DNA of 64,000 nucleotides from Sphingobacteriales bacterium (GCA_016235125.1 JACRLZ010000006.1:310001-374000), one strand, 5' to 3'. Numbered from the stretch's first letter, positions 32,909 to 41,669 are shown. Numbers and translations are program-made. Notes: a model not told the origin generated them from the letters alone.

Positions 32909-34927
32909 ATGACCTTCGATCGCAAAGAGTTATCCAACGAACAACTTTTACATTTTTACAGAAGCATTCTCTGGCCCCGCATGATTGAGGATAAAATGCT
33001 GGTCTTACTTCGCCAGGGAAAAATTTCCAAATGGTTCAGCGGTATCGGCCAGGAAGCAATTGCTGTTGGTGCAACCTTGGCTTTGCAACAGGACGAGTGG
33101 ATAATGCCGCTTCACAGAAACCTCGGCGTATTCACTACCCGTAATATGCCATTGAGTAAACTTTTCATGCAATGGCAGGGAGCTCAGGAGGGCTATAGCA
33201 AAGGAAGAGAAAGAAGTTTTCATTTCGGTAACATGGAACATCATATCTGCGGGATGATCTCACATCTTGGTCCGCAACTTGCCATTGCGGATGGAGTAGC
33301 ATTAGCACATAAATTAAGAAAGGAAAACAAAGTATCATTGGCATTTACAGGCGATGGCGGTACGAGTGAAGGCGATTTTCATGAAGCATTGAATGTGGCT
33401 GCTGTCTGGGATCTGCCGGTCATATTTATTATTGAAAATAATGGCTATGGTTTAAGCACACCGGTTAATGAACAGTATCGCTGTATAAGTCTAATTGATA
33501 AAGCGAAAGGCTATGGCATGGAAGGAGTGCAGATTGATGGAAATAATTTACTGGCTGTTTATGATACAGTGAAAGGAGTGAGAGAGTTTTGTGTCAAGCA
33601 TCAGAAGCCATACTTGATTGAATGCATGACCTTCCGCATGCGGGGGCATGAAGAAGCCAGTGGCACCAAATATGTACCGCAGGATCTATTCCGGCTTTGG
33701 GAACAAAAAGATCCGATAAAAAGTTATGAACGATATCTTATTGAAGCAGGGGTGATGAATGAGATGAAAGTGGCGGAGATAAGAAATGAATTCAAAGATA
33801 AAATTGAAAGTGAATTACAGACAGGATTTGCAGCGAGTCCGGTAATAGCTGATGTGGAAACAGAATTGGATGATGTTTATGCAAAGCAGGAGGTCAGAAG
33901 TCAGAGGTCAGAGGTCAGATTGCTTGATAATTCGGAGTTGTATTCCGACTTCGGACTTCCGACCTCTGACCTCAGGTTAATAGATGCAATAAAACAGGGC
34001 CTTCATCAAAGTATGAAAGCTCATCCCAACCTCATCCTCATGGGCCAGGACATTGCAGAATATGGCGGGGCATTTAAAATCACGGAAGGGTTTGTGCAGG
34101 AATTTGGAAAAGAAAGAGTGAGGAATACTCCATTGTGTGAAAGTGCTATCGTCGGCACTGCATTAGGTTTGTCCTTAGAAGGGTACAAGAGTATGATGGA
34201 AATGCAGTTTGCTGATTTTGTTTCAGTGGGTTTCAATCAAATTGTAAATAATCTTGCAAAGATCCATTATCGCTGGGGACAAAATGCTGATGTTGTGATA
34301 CGTATGCCGACAGGTGCAGGGGTTGGCGCCGGTCCTTTTCATTCTCAAAGTAATGAAGTCTGGTTTACTCATGTGCCGGGATTGAAGGTTGTTTATCCCA
34401 GTACACCCATAGATGCAAAAGGGTTATTGATTGCCGCTATCAATGATCCAAACCCGGTGATGTATTTTGAGCATAAAGCATTGTACCGTTCTGTTAGCGG
34501 CCCTGTGCCGGAAGAGTATTATGAAATTGAAATCGGGGAGGCAAGACATGTGAGAGAGGGAGATGAGATTTCCATCATCACTTATGGAGCCGGAGTGCAT
34601 TGGGCGGAAGATTATGCCGCTGAACATCCGGAAATTTCTATCGACATTCTTGATTTAAGAACATTAGCGCCGCTTGATTATTTAGCTATCCGTGAAGCAG
34701 TGCAAAGAACAGGAAGGGTTTTAATTCTCCATGAAGATACATTGATCGGTGGCATCGGAGGAGAGATAGCTGCATGGATCGCCGAAAATTGTTTTTCTAT
34801 TTTGGATGCGCCGGTGATGCGCTGTGCAAGCTTGGATACTCCTGTTCCATTCTCCATAGAGCTGGAGCAAAATTTTCTGGCGAAAGCAAGGCTGGATGAA
34901 TGTGTTCAGAAACTGATCAACTACTGA
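32909..34927 (+). CDS. 2-oxoacid dehydrogenase E1, alpha and beta fused
   Basis: This 672-aa protein joins E1 alpha (residues 1 to about 325) and E1 beta (about 356 to 672). The alpha part has the thiamine diphosphate motif GDGGTSEGDFHEAL ... ENNGYGLS near residues 148-175; the beta part has the QDIAEYGGAFKIT and MPTGAGVGAGPFHSQSNE segments. The likely substrates are branched-chain 2-oxoacids or pyruvate, oxidised with an E2/E3 core encoded elsewhere. The linker (about residues 328-355) is made of a palindromic repeat inserted in frame; peptides EVRSQRSEVR and SDFGLPTSDLR come from its two arms. Confidence 0.92.
   Translation: MTFDRKELSNEQLLHFYRSILWPRMIEDKMLVLLRQGKISKWFSGIGQEAIAVGATLALQQDEWIMPLHRNLGVFTTRNMPLSKLFMQWQGAQEGYSKGRERSFHFGNMEHHICGMISHLGPQLAIADGVALAHKLRKENKVSLAFTGDGGTSEGDFHEALNVAAVWDLPVIFIIENNGYGLSTPVNEQYRCISLIDKAKGYGMEGVQIDGNNLLAVYDTVKGVREFCVKHQKPYLIECMTFRMRGHEEASGTKYVPQDLFRLWEQKDPIKSYERYLIEAGVMNEMKVAEIRNEFKDKIESELQTGFAASPVIADVETELDDVYAKQEVRSQRSEVRLLDNSELYSDFGLPTSDLRLIDAIKQGLHQSMKAHPNLILMGQDIAEYGGAFKITEGFVQEFGKERVRNTPLCESAIVGTALGLSLEGYKSMMEMQFADFVSVGFNQIVNNLAKIHYRWGQNADVVIRMPTGAGVGAGPFHSQSNEVWFTHVPGLKVVYPSTPIDAKGLLIAAINDPNPVMYFEHKALYRSVSGPVPEEYYEIEIGEARHVREGDEISIITYGAGVHWAEDYAAEHPEISIDILDLRTLAPLDYLAIREAVQRTGRVLILHEDTLIGGIGGEIAAWIAENCFSILDAPVMRCASLDTPVPFSIELEQNFLAKARLDECVQKLINY
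33890..33973. repeat. 84-bp imperfect palindrome forming the E1 alpha/beta linker
   Basis: The left arm (33890-33918) repeats GAGGTCAGA-type units; the right arm (33945-33973) is its reverse complement with about seven mismatches, several wobble-compatible. The middle holds a small inner hairpin. Its 84 bases equal 28 codons, so the reading frame is kept. Confidence 0.75.
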
Positions 34928-35054
34928 AATACATTTTTTTTCTACGGACAGTTTAACTTGTATGTCCTTACCTACTACTCTACATTACTTCTCCGTGCCG
35001 GGTTCTTATTTATACTAAACGAAATACGATTTGCGTTTTGAAAAAAACTATGTT

Positions 35055-35921
35055 ATGAAACCACTTCTTATTGCCAGTACCGCTTTCCTGTTTCTTTCGG
35101 CTTTCGGGCCAAAGAAAAAAAGTAAACTGAATCTGCCTGAAGAATTTGTCCGGATTCCGGCAGGCACCTGGCATGATAGTAAATGGGGCGGAACATATGA
35201 TACCTGGAAATTGGTATCCACCTCCGGTTTTTATATGTCGAAATATGAAGTAACCAACTTGCAATACCGCCAATTTTATAACGAAGTGGGTCTGGTGCTG
35301 AGTGATGAAGAAAGAAAAAAAATTATGTGCGACTCATCCGGATGGAAAAACAAGCCAATGGAGGCAAGCTATTTCAGTCAACCGGCTTATAATAATTTTC
35401 CTGTTGTAAATATTTCATACGAAGGAGCTTCGAAATACTGTGAATGGCTTCAGCAAAAAATTCAAAAAGACAATCCTGGTTTTGTGGTGGAAGTTAAATT
35501 GCCGACCCGGCAGGAATGGACATGGGCAGCCATGGGAGGCCGGAGCCAGGCCATGTTCCCCTGGGGAAAATATTACCTGCTGAATAAGAAGGGAGAACCA
35601 ATGTGTAATTTCAAAAGAATAAGCGACGGCGATGTTTACCGAAACAGGATAACCGGAAAACCCGAAGTAGCTGAAAGGGCCGCAGAAGATTCCCAAACAT
35701 CTTATTATACTGCCACTGTTAAAAGTTTTTATCCCAATGACTACGGTTTGTATAATATGTGCGGCAATGCAGCTGAAATGATTTCCGAAAAAGGAATCGC
35801 CATGGGCGGCAGCTGGAATGATTATGGTGGTGATGTGCAGATAAGAGCTGAAGCAAAATATGAAAGCGCAGCGCCGACAATCGGATTCAGGCCCATTATC
35901 ATGATTAAAGAAAAAGAATAA
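35055..35921 (+). CDS. SUMF1/FGE-sulfatase domain protein, secreted
   Basis: This 288-aa protein has a signal peptide (MKPLLIASTAFLFLSAFG) and a formylglycine-generating-enzyme-like domain, recognised by FVRIPAGTW, YMSKYEVTNLQYRQF, VVNISYEGASKYCEWL, LPTRQEWTWAAMGG and the C-terminal GNAAEM ... MGGSWNDYG ... IGFRPI. The two active-site cysteines of the true formylglycine enzyme are not visible, so it is more like the GldK/GldJ or PvdO group. Some Bacteroidota members of this domain are gliding or secretion components; no gld genes are near. Confidence 0.85.
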   Translation: MKPLLIASTAFLFLSAFGPKKKSKLNLPEEFVRIPAGTWHDSKWGGTYDTWKLVSTSGFYMSKYEVTNLQYRQFYNEVGLVLSDEERKKIMCDSSGWKNKPMEASYFSQPAYNNFPVVNISYEGASKYCEWLQQKIQKDNPGFVVEVKLPTRQEWTWAAMGGRSQAMFPWGKYYLLNKKGEPMCNFKRISDGDVYRNRITGKPEVAERAAEDSQTSYYTATVKSFYPNDYGLYNMCGNAAEMISEKGIAMGGSWNDYGGDVQIRAEAKYESAAPTIGFRPIIMIKEKE

Positions 35922-35933
35922 ACATTACCAGTA

Positions 35934-36377
35934 TCAGATGGCCATTTTAGTCTTGATGACTGCTAAGCCTTTCAATGTTTCACTGCTGTCGTTTTTAAAC
36001 AAACCCATTTTATGTGAGTTGAAGTAGAACTTCTCTCCGGCAGGAGTAGTAATGGAAAGCCATTTCAGCATCCGCCAATCAGGTTCCTGTTGCACCGAAC
36101 ATACTTCCATATTAAAATCAAGGGGAACGGCTGTTTCACTGCTTTTATAGTACACTATTTTGCCAATGATATATAAAGCCCCCATCGAATCAAAAAATTT
36201 AAACGAGTTTTTATATCTTTTGAAAGAAGCATAATGATAAGCGGCCACATACTCCATCGGTTCTTTTATGCTTCTGAGAATTTTATTGAACTTTTGTTCT
36301 TTATTGAAATAAGTAATGACAATAGTAACAAGGCCCACAACGCCTCCTATTATTGCCCCGGTTGCAAAAGGTGACAT
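35934..36377 (-). CDS. Hypothetical protein with one N-terminal membrane helix
   Basis: This 147-aa protein has a glycine-rich membrane segment at residues 5-24 and a soluble domain of about 120 residues with mixed beta strands (MGALYIIGKIVYYKS, KWLSITTPAGEKFYFNSHKM). I recognise no family. It converges on the SUMF1 gene with 12 bases between stops. Confidence 0.6.
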   Translation of the reverse strand: MSPFATGAIIGGVVGLVTIVITYFNKEQKFNKILRSIKEPMEYVAAYHYASFKRYKNSFKFFDSMGALYIIGKIVYYKSSETAVPLDFNMEVCSVQQEPDWRMLKWLSITTPAGEKFYFNSHKMGLFKNDSSETLKGLAVIKTKMAI

Positions 36378-36508
36378 AATATGTTTTTTGGAAAGTTAAG
36401 AGATTTCTTCAATTATGGGATACCAGTTTTTTGCAAAAAGTAAACAATAACAGGCCGAACTGCTGAGCCCCGGATACATCAGGAAAAAAATTGTCGGCGA
36501 AACACTTA

Positions 36509-36536
36509 TATATTTGTGATGCCAGGATGAACTGGC
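36509..36536 (+). promoter_or_regulatory. -7 box and short hairpin in front of the 36600 lipoprotein
   Basis: TATATTTG at 36509-36516 matches TAnnTTTG. It is followed by a 6-bp hairpin, TGCCAG/CTGGCA, at 36519-36536, at or just after the expected start. The rest of 36378-36599 shows nothing else recognisable. Confidence 0.35.
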
Positions 36537-36599
36537 AGCAGGTTATCATGCGAGGTTGATTAAAAATGTCTTTTTAAAATCATCATAATGTAAACCAAC

Positions 36600-36797
36600 A
36601 TGAAACAGTTTTTAATTTTTACAGTGGCGGCAGTATTTATCGCCTGTAATCAAACCAAAAAAGATCAGGAAACAAGCAAACCTGAAATTCATAACCCGGC
36701 ATTGGATTCTGTACAGTCAGAAATTAATACAGTACTGGATTATCATACCGCAGCATCAAACAACTATGATGGTTTGGAAAAAAACAGGTTCGGGTAA
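36600..36797 (+). CDS. Short lipoprotein, possibly truncated
   Basis: This 65-aa protein has a lipoprotein signal with lipobox FIAC (C16) and a short charged mature region ending DYHTAASNNYDGLEKNRFG. Its stop comes abruptly and no C-terminal domain follows, so it may be the start of a longer gene that has lost its 3' part. It sits next to a clear gene remnant at 36842. Confidence 0.5.
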   Translation: MKQFLIFTVAAVFIACNQTKKDQETSKPEIHNPALDSVQSEINTVLDYHTAASNNYDGLEKNRFG

Positions 36798-36841
36798 ATG
36801 GCAGGCCCATTCAGTTCTATTATATGTAAATTGATTTTTTT

Positions 36842-36949
36842 ATGACCACCTGTAAAAACTGTGGTCATCAATTTGATCTTAATTATTGTCCTTATTGAGG
36901 GCAAAAGGCTACAGTTAAAAAACCGGAGATGAAAAGCCTTTTGTGGTAG
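36842..36949 (+). pseudogene. Zinc-ribbon gene remnant (DUF3667-type N-terminus) with in-frame TGA
   Basis: From ATG 36842 the frame reads MTTCKNCGHQFDLNYCPY, then TGA at 36896, then GQKATVKKPEMKSLLW and TAG. A CxxC...CxxC zinc ribbon of the kind that opens DUF3667 membrane proteins needs cysteine where the TGA stands (CPYCGQ). The rest of the protein is missing. The codon looks like a one-base change from TGT or TGC in a decayed gene. Confidence 0.6.
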
Positions 36950-36969
36950 CAGTCGGACTGTAAAAAATG

Positions 36970-38541
36970 TTATTGCACTCCTGGCCCATACAAAGCCTTT
37001 CCTGCTCTTTTGCCAATATGTTTTTCATTTTCTACTGTCAATTCGCCATTTACAATTACAAAATAAAAGCCTTTTGAATAAGCATGGGGCTTTTCAAAGG
37101 TTGAAACATCCTTCACTTCTTTTTCGTCGAAGATGACAATATCGGCCGCATAGCCTTCTCTTAACAGTCCTCTGTCCTTTAATTGAAATTTTTGTGCAGG
37201 CAATGAAGTCATTCTCCTGATTGTCTCTTCGAGAGAAATTATTTTTTCATCCCGCACATATTTACCCAGCACTCTTGCATTAGTGCCATAGCCTCTCGGG
37301 TGAGGCATGCCTGCACCCAGTACCCTTATACTTGCATCACTGGCAATCATGTTGAAGGGATACTGCATAATGCGTTTTACATCCTCTTCACTCATGCCAT
37401 GAAAGACGGCACTGGCGCCGCCACTCATTACTATATCAATAATAGTTTCAGCCTCAGCTTTCTTCTTATGTTTTCTGCCTTTCATTAAATTGATCTGCTC
37501 TATACTTTTTCCATTGTAGCTGGTATCGGGTGCATAGTTGGCCACTACTGCATAAGCAAAATGTTTCAGCTTTCTTCTTTTGAGTATTTCAAGCAGCGAG
37601 CTGATGACTTGTTTTTTCACTTCAGGTCTTTGCAGTCTTGCCCTGATTGAATCCTGACCATCTGCAAGAACAGCCTCTGGTATCAGTATGCTGAGGGTGG
37701 TACTGCTGGCCGTGTAGGGATATTGATCAATGGTGACTTCTAACCCCTCTTTTCTTGCTGCTTCCACCATTCCCAATGTTTCTTTGCTTCTTCCCCAGTT
37801 GTTTTGACCGCTGCATTTAAAGTGTGAAATTTCCACTGGAATATTTGCCTCTCTGCCGATAGTCAATGATTCATTGATTGACCAGGCAATGCTGTCGCCT
37901 TCATATCTCATATGTGTGGCATATACGCCATTGTATTTAGCAGCCACTTTTGCCAGCTCCACTATTTCCGGTGTCTTGCTATACACACCGGGTATATATT
38001 GCAAGCCGGTTGATAAACCAACAGCGCCATCTTTCATTGCTTTTTCAACAAGGTCGTTCATCCTCTTCATTTCATCAGGAGTTGCATCCCGGTTGGCACG
38101 GCCCATCACTGCTTTTCTAACATCATTATGACCAATCAGTGTGGCTACATTGATAGAAAGTTTTAATGAATCAATCCATTGTAAATACTTGCCTATATCA
38201 ACATTGGAAGAACCACAGTTACCCGTAATGCAGGTGGTCACTCCATCGTAAATAAAACTTTTTGCTTCGGAGTCTTTGGTTTCATCGTCCTCCAGGTGTG
38301 TATGTACATCAATAAAACCCGGGGCAACAATCAAACCTTTTGCATCAATTGTTTTTGCAGCAGAAAGATTTACATCACGGCCAATTTTAATAATCTTTCC
38401 GTCTTTGATGGCGATATTGCCATAATACCAGCTGTTGCCAGTGCCGTCAATGATTTTTCCATTGCTGATGAGTATATCACAGTTTTCCTGCCCGAAAGAG
38501 GATATTGACAGTAACAAAGAGATGATAAGTAAAAATCGCAT
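36970..38541 (-). CDS. Secreted N-acyl-D-amino-acid deacylase (D-aminoacylase)
   Basis: This 523-aa amidohydrolase has a signal peptide (ends ISSFGQ), the metal-binding APGFIDVHTHLEDD (residues near 75-88), the EISHFKCSG segment and the ASDASIRVLG segment of the D-aminoacylase group. It hydrolyses N-acylated D-amino acids, which would let the cell use D-residues from peptidoglycan or natural peptides. Downstream genes of the same class (dipeptidase at 57088) suggest a scavenging lifestyle. It is divergent from the second Crp/Fnr gene. Confidence 0.88.
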   Translation of the reverse strand: MRFLLIISLLLSISSFGQENCDILISNGKIIDGTGNSWYYGNIAIKDGKIIKIGRDVNLSAAKTIDAKGLIVAPGFIDVHTHLEDDETKDSEAKSFIYDGVTTCITGNCGSSNVDIGKYLQWIDSLKLSINVATLIGHNDVRKAVMGRANRDATPDEMKRMNDLVEKAMKDGAVGLSTGLQYIPGVYSKTPEIVELAKVAAKYNGVYATHMRYEGDSIAWSINESLTIGREANIPVEISHFKCSGQNNWGRSKETLGMVEAARKEGLEVTIDQYPYTASSTTLSILIPEAVLADGQDSIRARLQRPEVKKQVISSLLEILKRRKLKHFAYAVVANYAPDTSYNGKSIEQINLMKGRKHKKKAEAETIIDIVMSGGASAVFHGMSEEDVKRIMQYPFNMIASDASIRVLGAGMPHPRGYGTNARVLGKYVRDEKIISLEETIRRMTSLPAQKFQLKDRGLLREGYAADIVIFDEKEVKDVSTFEKPHAYSKGFYFVIVNGELTVENEKHIGKRAGKALYGPGVQ

Positions 38542-38576
38542 ACTGCAATTTCGCAGATTTATATTTAATTTTCAGG

Positions 38577-39206
38577 ATGCCGCTTGACATTGCCGAAATA
38601 AAACCTCATTTGCCGGGCTTTAATGAAGAACTGCTTGCCGAAATAGCTGCTGCAGGCAGCATAAAAGAGTTGCCGGCGGGCATGGAGATACTGAGGGAGG
38701 GACAATATGTAAAAATGATCCCAATTGTACTGGCGGGATTGGTAAAAGTGTTTACAAGAATAGAGGATAAGGAACTATTATTGTATTATATCGGCTCCAC
38801 ACAGAGTTGTATCATGTCTTTTTCCGCAGGTCTTACCAACTCTCCAAGCCGGATATTTGCTATCACAGAAGAACCATCAGCATTGTTATTATTACCTTCT
38901 GATAAGATCAACCGGTGGATAAAGCAATATCCTGTGCTGAATGATCTTTTTTACCATCAGTACAATCTTCGTTACACAGAAATGCTGGACACCATTAACT
39001 CCCTGCTTTTTGGCAGGATGGACCACCGGCTTTATAATTATCTTCTTGAAAAGAGTAAGCTTAAGGGAGAAAAAATCCTTGACCTGCGTCATAAACAGAT
39101 AGCCAATGAGCTGGGAACGGCCCGTGAAGTGGTGACCCGGGTGCTGAAAAAGCTGGAGCAGGAAGGAAAAATAAGACAAACAGAAGCAGGGATAGAAATT
39201 ACCTGA
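38577..39206 (+). CDS. Second Crp/Fnr family regulator
   Basis: This 209-aa protein is a paralogue of the regulator at 12583 with the same length and layout: a cyclic-nucleotide-type barrel and a winged helix with LRHKQIANELGTAREVVTRVLKKLEQEGKI. The cysteine cluster of the first is reduced here to one cysteine in TQSCIMSFSAG. The recognition helix differs from the first (AREVVTRV against SRVVVSRL), so a different operator is expected. A perfect 16-bp palindrome follows its stop and a DUF2892 gene is next. Confidence 0.9.
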   Translation: MPLDIAEIKPHLPGFNEELLAEIAAAGSIKELPAGMEILREGQYVKMIPIVLAGLVKVFTRIEDKELLLYYIGSTQSCIMSFSAGLTNSPSRIFAITEEPSALLLLPSDKINRWIKQYPVLNDLFYHQYNLRYTEMLDTINSLLFGRMDHRLYNYLLEKSKLKGEKILDLRHKQIANELGTAREVVTRVLKKLEQEGKIRQTEAGIEIT

Positions 39207-39209
39207 TCT

Positions 39210-39255
39210 GGTGACTGCAGTCACCGTTCTGCGCAGAGCTCATTTATTAGTTTTA
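39210..39255 (+). promoter_or_regulatory. Perfect 16-bp palindromic operator and -7 box behind the second Crp/Fnr gene
   Basis: GGTGACTGCAGTCACC at 39210-39225 is a perfect palindrome. TAGTTTTA at 39248-39255 is one base from the -7 consensus. The operator centre lies 37.5 bases before the end of the box, against 36.5 at the two best sulfur-cluster promoters, again the class II position near -42. Confidence 0.65.
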
Positions 39256-39272
39256 CAGCAGAAACCGGTAAA

Positions 39273-39359
39273 ATGAAAAATAAATGGCTGAAGCTGGTAT
39301 TGGTTTGCATCATTTGCCTCGCCGTAATTACCGGGCTGGTACTGATTTTTAAACAATAA
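39273..39359 (+). CDS. 28-aa membrane peptide
   Basis: ATG 39273 opens MKNKWLKLVLVCIICLAV followed by ITGLVLIFKQ and TAA. It is one membrane helix with two cysteines and positive charges at the N-terminus. It lies between a predicted Crp-controlled promoter and the DUF2892 gene (12 bases away), so it would be in the same message. Small size makes this a weaker call. Confidence 0.5.
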   Translation: MKNKWLKLVLVCIICLAVITGLVLIFKQ

Positions 39360-39371
39360 AATTATTATGTT

Positions 39372-39581
39372 ATGAAACCAAACATGGGAACCGCCGATCG
39401 TATCATCCGTGTATTACTCGCCGCTGTATTTGCCTACCTGTATTTCAGCGGTACAGTAACAGGTACATTGGGACTTATTTTAGTAGTACTTGGTGGCGTA
39501 TTTGTTTTAACAAGCCTTATCAGTTTTTGCCCGTTATATACACTGGTGGGTATGAATACCTGTCCGAAAAAACAGGCCTGA
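39372..39581 (+). CDS. DUF2892 membrane protein
   Basis: This 69-aa protein has the DUF2892 start MGTADRIIRVLLA, two membrane segments (about residues 9-26 and 31-50) and a C-terminal FCPLYTLVGMNTCPKK with two cysteines. In YgaP the same module is fused to rhodanese. It is the natural partner of the Crp/Fnr gene upstream, as the small membrane protein at 6927 is of the first. It ends at a bidirectional terminator. Confidence 0.88.
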   Translation: MKPNMGTADRIIRVLLAAVFAYLYFSGTVTGTLGLILVVLGGVFVLTSLISFCPLYTLVGMNTCPKKQA

Positions 39582-39602
39582 TAAAGAAAGGGGTAAAAAA
39601 GC

Positions 39603-39628
39603 AAAGGCGGCGATCCCAAACCGCCTTT
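39603..39628. terminator. Bidirectional terminator
   Basis: AAAGGCGG at 39603-39610 pairs with CCGCCTTT at 39621-39628, followed by TTAA on one side and preceded by an A-rich run on the other, between convergent genes. Confidence 0.75.
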
Positions 39629-40173
39629 TAAGTTTCTTTATTTCCCTTTTCACCAATAAAATGATGTTCCTTTTCTCTGAACAAAACATTGAACGTAGTG
39701 AGTGAACCATAGCAACGGGTAATGTATTGCTGTATGCTCACCTTTTCTTCATCGGATAAATTTTTACTGCTGTTGATGTTTTGTTCCAGTACTCTTAAAC
39801 GGTCACGCAGCATTACGACCTTGTGAAAGAAATCAGCGATGGGAATTTCTTTTGGCTTGAGAGATTTATCAGCAGGTTGCAGCAGCATCATGCCGCCATG
39901 CCATTTATCACCCAGCGGAACGTTTTCCGTAATGCCGCCCCACATCTTTAAAATTTTCAACAAAGATTTTTCCATTTCGCTGGTGGTTTCCACTTCTGCC
40001 GAAACATTTTCGGGAATGATTTCTTCTAAGTTGCTGTCGGTTTTATCAATTTCTTTTAATCCTGTATTAATAAAAGAAATCAGGTATGTGGCGTACTTAA
40101 TGCCAACAACTACACCCGGGCCGTGCTGGATGTGTTGTAAGCGGGTACCAATTCCGAGGGTTGTCTGGTCCAT
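39628..40173 (-). CDS. Hypothetical protein with a KOW/CarD-like N-terminus
   Basis: This 181-aa soluble protein begins GIGTRLQHIQHGPGVVVGIKYATYLISF, a small beta-barrel pattern like that of CarD or the UvrD C-terminal domain, followed by a mostly helical region with acidic stretches and a long helix near residues 125-150. I recognise no named family. It lies five bases after the first MEVH-leader gene and so is at the end of that operon. Confidence 0.6.
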   Translation of the reverse strand: MDQTTLGIGTRLQHIQHGPGVVVGIKYATYLISFINTGLKEIDKTDSNLEEIIPENVSAEVETTSEMEKSLLKILKMWGGITENVPLGDKWHGGMMLLQPADKSLKPKEIPIADFFHKVVMLRDRLRVLEQNINSSKNLSDEEKVSIQQYITRCYGSLTTFNVLFREKEHHFIGEKGNKET

Positions 40174-40178
40174 ATATA

Positions 40179-40919
40179 TTATTTTAAATGATATTCTTTT
40201 TTCAGCAACCCGATGAGATGGGTTGCTTTTTCAAGCAAATCTCTTGCGTTCTTCCGCATGGTTTTATTAAAAACGGTCAGCATATGAATCCGGTAGGTAA
40301 GCCGGTATCTTGCATCTTCCGTTAATCGCAGTGCAGGATTATAGCTGATGCGGATTACATTGTTATCATCATCCCGCATATTATTTAGCACCACCCCATC
40401 AAAAACAGCTTCTGCAATACTCCGGTAAGTACGCATAATTTCTTCTTCATCCCCCGTGCCCCATGAAAAAGCCCTGACCGCCACATCGTATGAAATTATA
40501 CTGTCGCTGATAAATGATTTTCTGACCAATCGCAGGTTGCCTGCATTTTTTAATTGCTGCATCGTTCCGTCTACTGGTGTAAACCGGAATGCTACACCAC
40601 GGGTGGCAAAAGAGTTGTAATAATACAAGTCGTTGCTATGTTGGGCGGCGTCTTTACTGTTTAATAAAATGCTGAATGAATCAAGCAGCAGTGCCCGTTC
40701 ATTTCTCAGCCGGATAATTGTTTTTAGCCGGCTGGTGTCTGCTTCCAGGTCGCTGGTCAGAGCCTTTATATACTTTTTTTCCCGCTGATGCTCTACCATG
40801 TGCTCCCGTTTATTTTCTGCCAGGAACCCGCAGAACACAGCAAGGAACAACATGAGAAATTCCCAGAAATAATGGGTCCATTTTTTGCGTGAAGTATGAC
40901 CATGATGGTGAACTTCCAT
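40179..40919 (-). CDS. MEVH-leader membrane protein 1
   Basis: This 246-aa protein begins with a His-rich leader MEVHHHGHTS, then RKKWTHYFWE and a single membrane helix (about residues 20-35), then ENKREHMVEHQREKKY and a helical domain of some 200 residues. The first 45 residues are nearly the same in the two paralogues at 40926 and 43312, while the rest diverges. Topology is likely leader in the cytoplasm, domain outside. The layout recalls DUF6090 proteins (short tail, one helix, helical domain) but the leader differs. Function unknown. Confidence 0.75.
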   Translation of the reverse strand: MEVHHHGHTSRKKWTHYFWEFLMLFLAVFCGFLAENKREHMVEHQREKKYIKALTSDLEADTSRLKTIIRLRNERALLLDSFSILLNSKDAAQHSNDLYYYNSFATRGVAFRFTPVDGTMQQLKNAGNLRLVRKSFISDSIISYDVAVRAFSWGTGDEEEIMRTYRSIAEAVFDGVVLNNMRDDDNNVIRISYNPALRLTEDARYRLTYRIHMLTVFNKTMRKNARDLLEKATHLIGLLKKEYHLK

Positions 40920-40925
40920 AAAATT

Positions 40926-41660
40926 TTATTTCAGGTTATATTCTTTTTTTATTAAGACAATCAGTTCATTTAGTTTTTTATTACAAGGTATAATAAGTCG
41001 TTCTTGTATTATCATTTGAAGATTACCATAGCTTTCAATAATATTCAATAGTTCCTGATCTGTTTGTATTGTTCTGGTCATAATAACCGGGCTGTTTACT
41101 TTTATAGAATCTCCTATATAATCAATATCCTGTACCCTGAAGTATTTTAGTATAAGAGGGATAATATTTTTTTCATAGTAATTGATGCCCATTTCTGAGG
41201 TTTTTACAACTCTTGGTAAAAGCACTTCATAATATTGCTGCAATGCACTTGTCATTTCCTGATCCTGAATGTACCGAAGTCCGCCAGAAGCTTTCATCTG
41301 GTTGTAAGTAGCTGTTGTTGCCAGTATATCATATGTATAAATCAGGGGAAGGCATTTATTCAATATTTCTTTATCAGAAGGTTTTAGACTGTTTGTCATC
41401 AGATCATAAAATTGCTGATGTTTTTGGAGCCGGGTATTTACTAAAGGGATAAATTTTGAAAAAAAAAGGGAGTCTTCACGGAGATCTGCCAGCATTTGTC
41501 TCGCAAACTTTTTTTCCCGGTCTTTCTCAATTTTGTGCTCCAACTGATACTCTGCCAAAAATCCGCAGAACACAGCGAGGAACAACATTAGAAACTCCCA
41601 GAAATAGTGGGTCCATTTTTTCCTGCCTGAGGCGGTATGAGCATGTGCATGTACTTCCAT
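40926..41660 (-). CDS. MEVH-leader membrane protein 2
   Basis: This 244-aa paralogue has the leader MEVHAHAHTASG, the conserved RKKWTHYFWEFLMLFLAV helix and the EYQLEHKIEKDREKKF linker, then a helical domain different in sequence from protein 1. It lies six bases upstream of protein 1 and nine bases after the TPR gene. Tail-to-tail identity with protein 1 is confined to the N-terminal 45 residues and a LxxDL pattern that follows. Confidence 0.75.
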   Translation of the reverse strand: MEVHAHAHTASGRKKWTHYFWEFLMLFLAVFCGFLAEYQLEHKIEKDREKKFARQMLADLREDSLFFSKFIPLVNTRLQKHQQFYDLMTNSLKPSDKEILNKCLPLIYTYDILATTATYNQMKASGGLRYIQDQEMTSALQQYYEVLLPRVVKTSEMGINYYEKNIIPLILKYFRVQDIDYIGDSIKVNSPVIMTRTIQTDQELLNIIESYGNLQMIIQERLIIPCNKKLNELIVLIKKEYNLK

Positions 41661-41669
41661 GATCTTAAA

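Noticed and set aside
36896..36898. In-frame TGA in CPY-TGA-GQK as selenocysteine
   Set aside because: The rest of the gene is missing and no recoding hairpin is evident just downstream; a nonsense change in a remnant is simpler.
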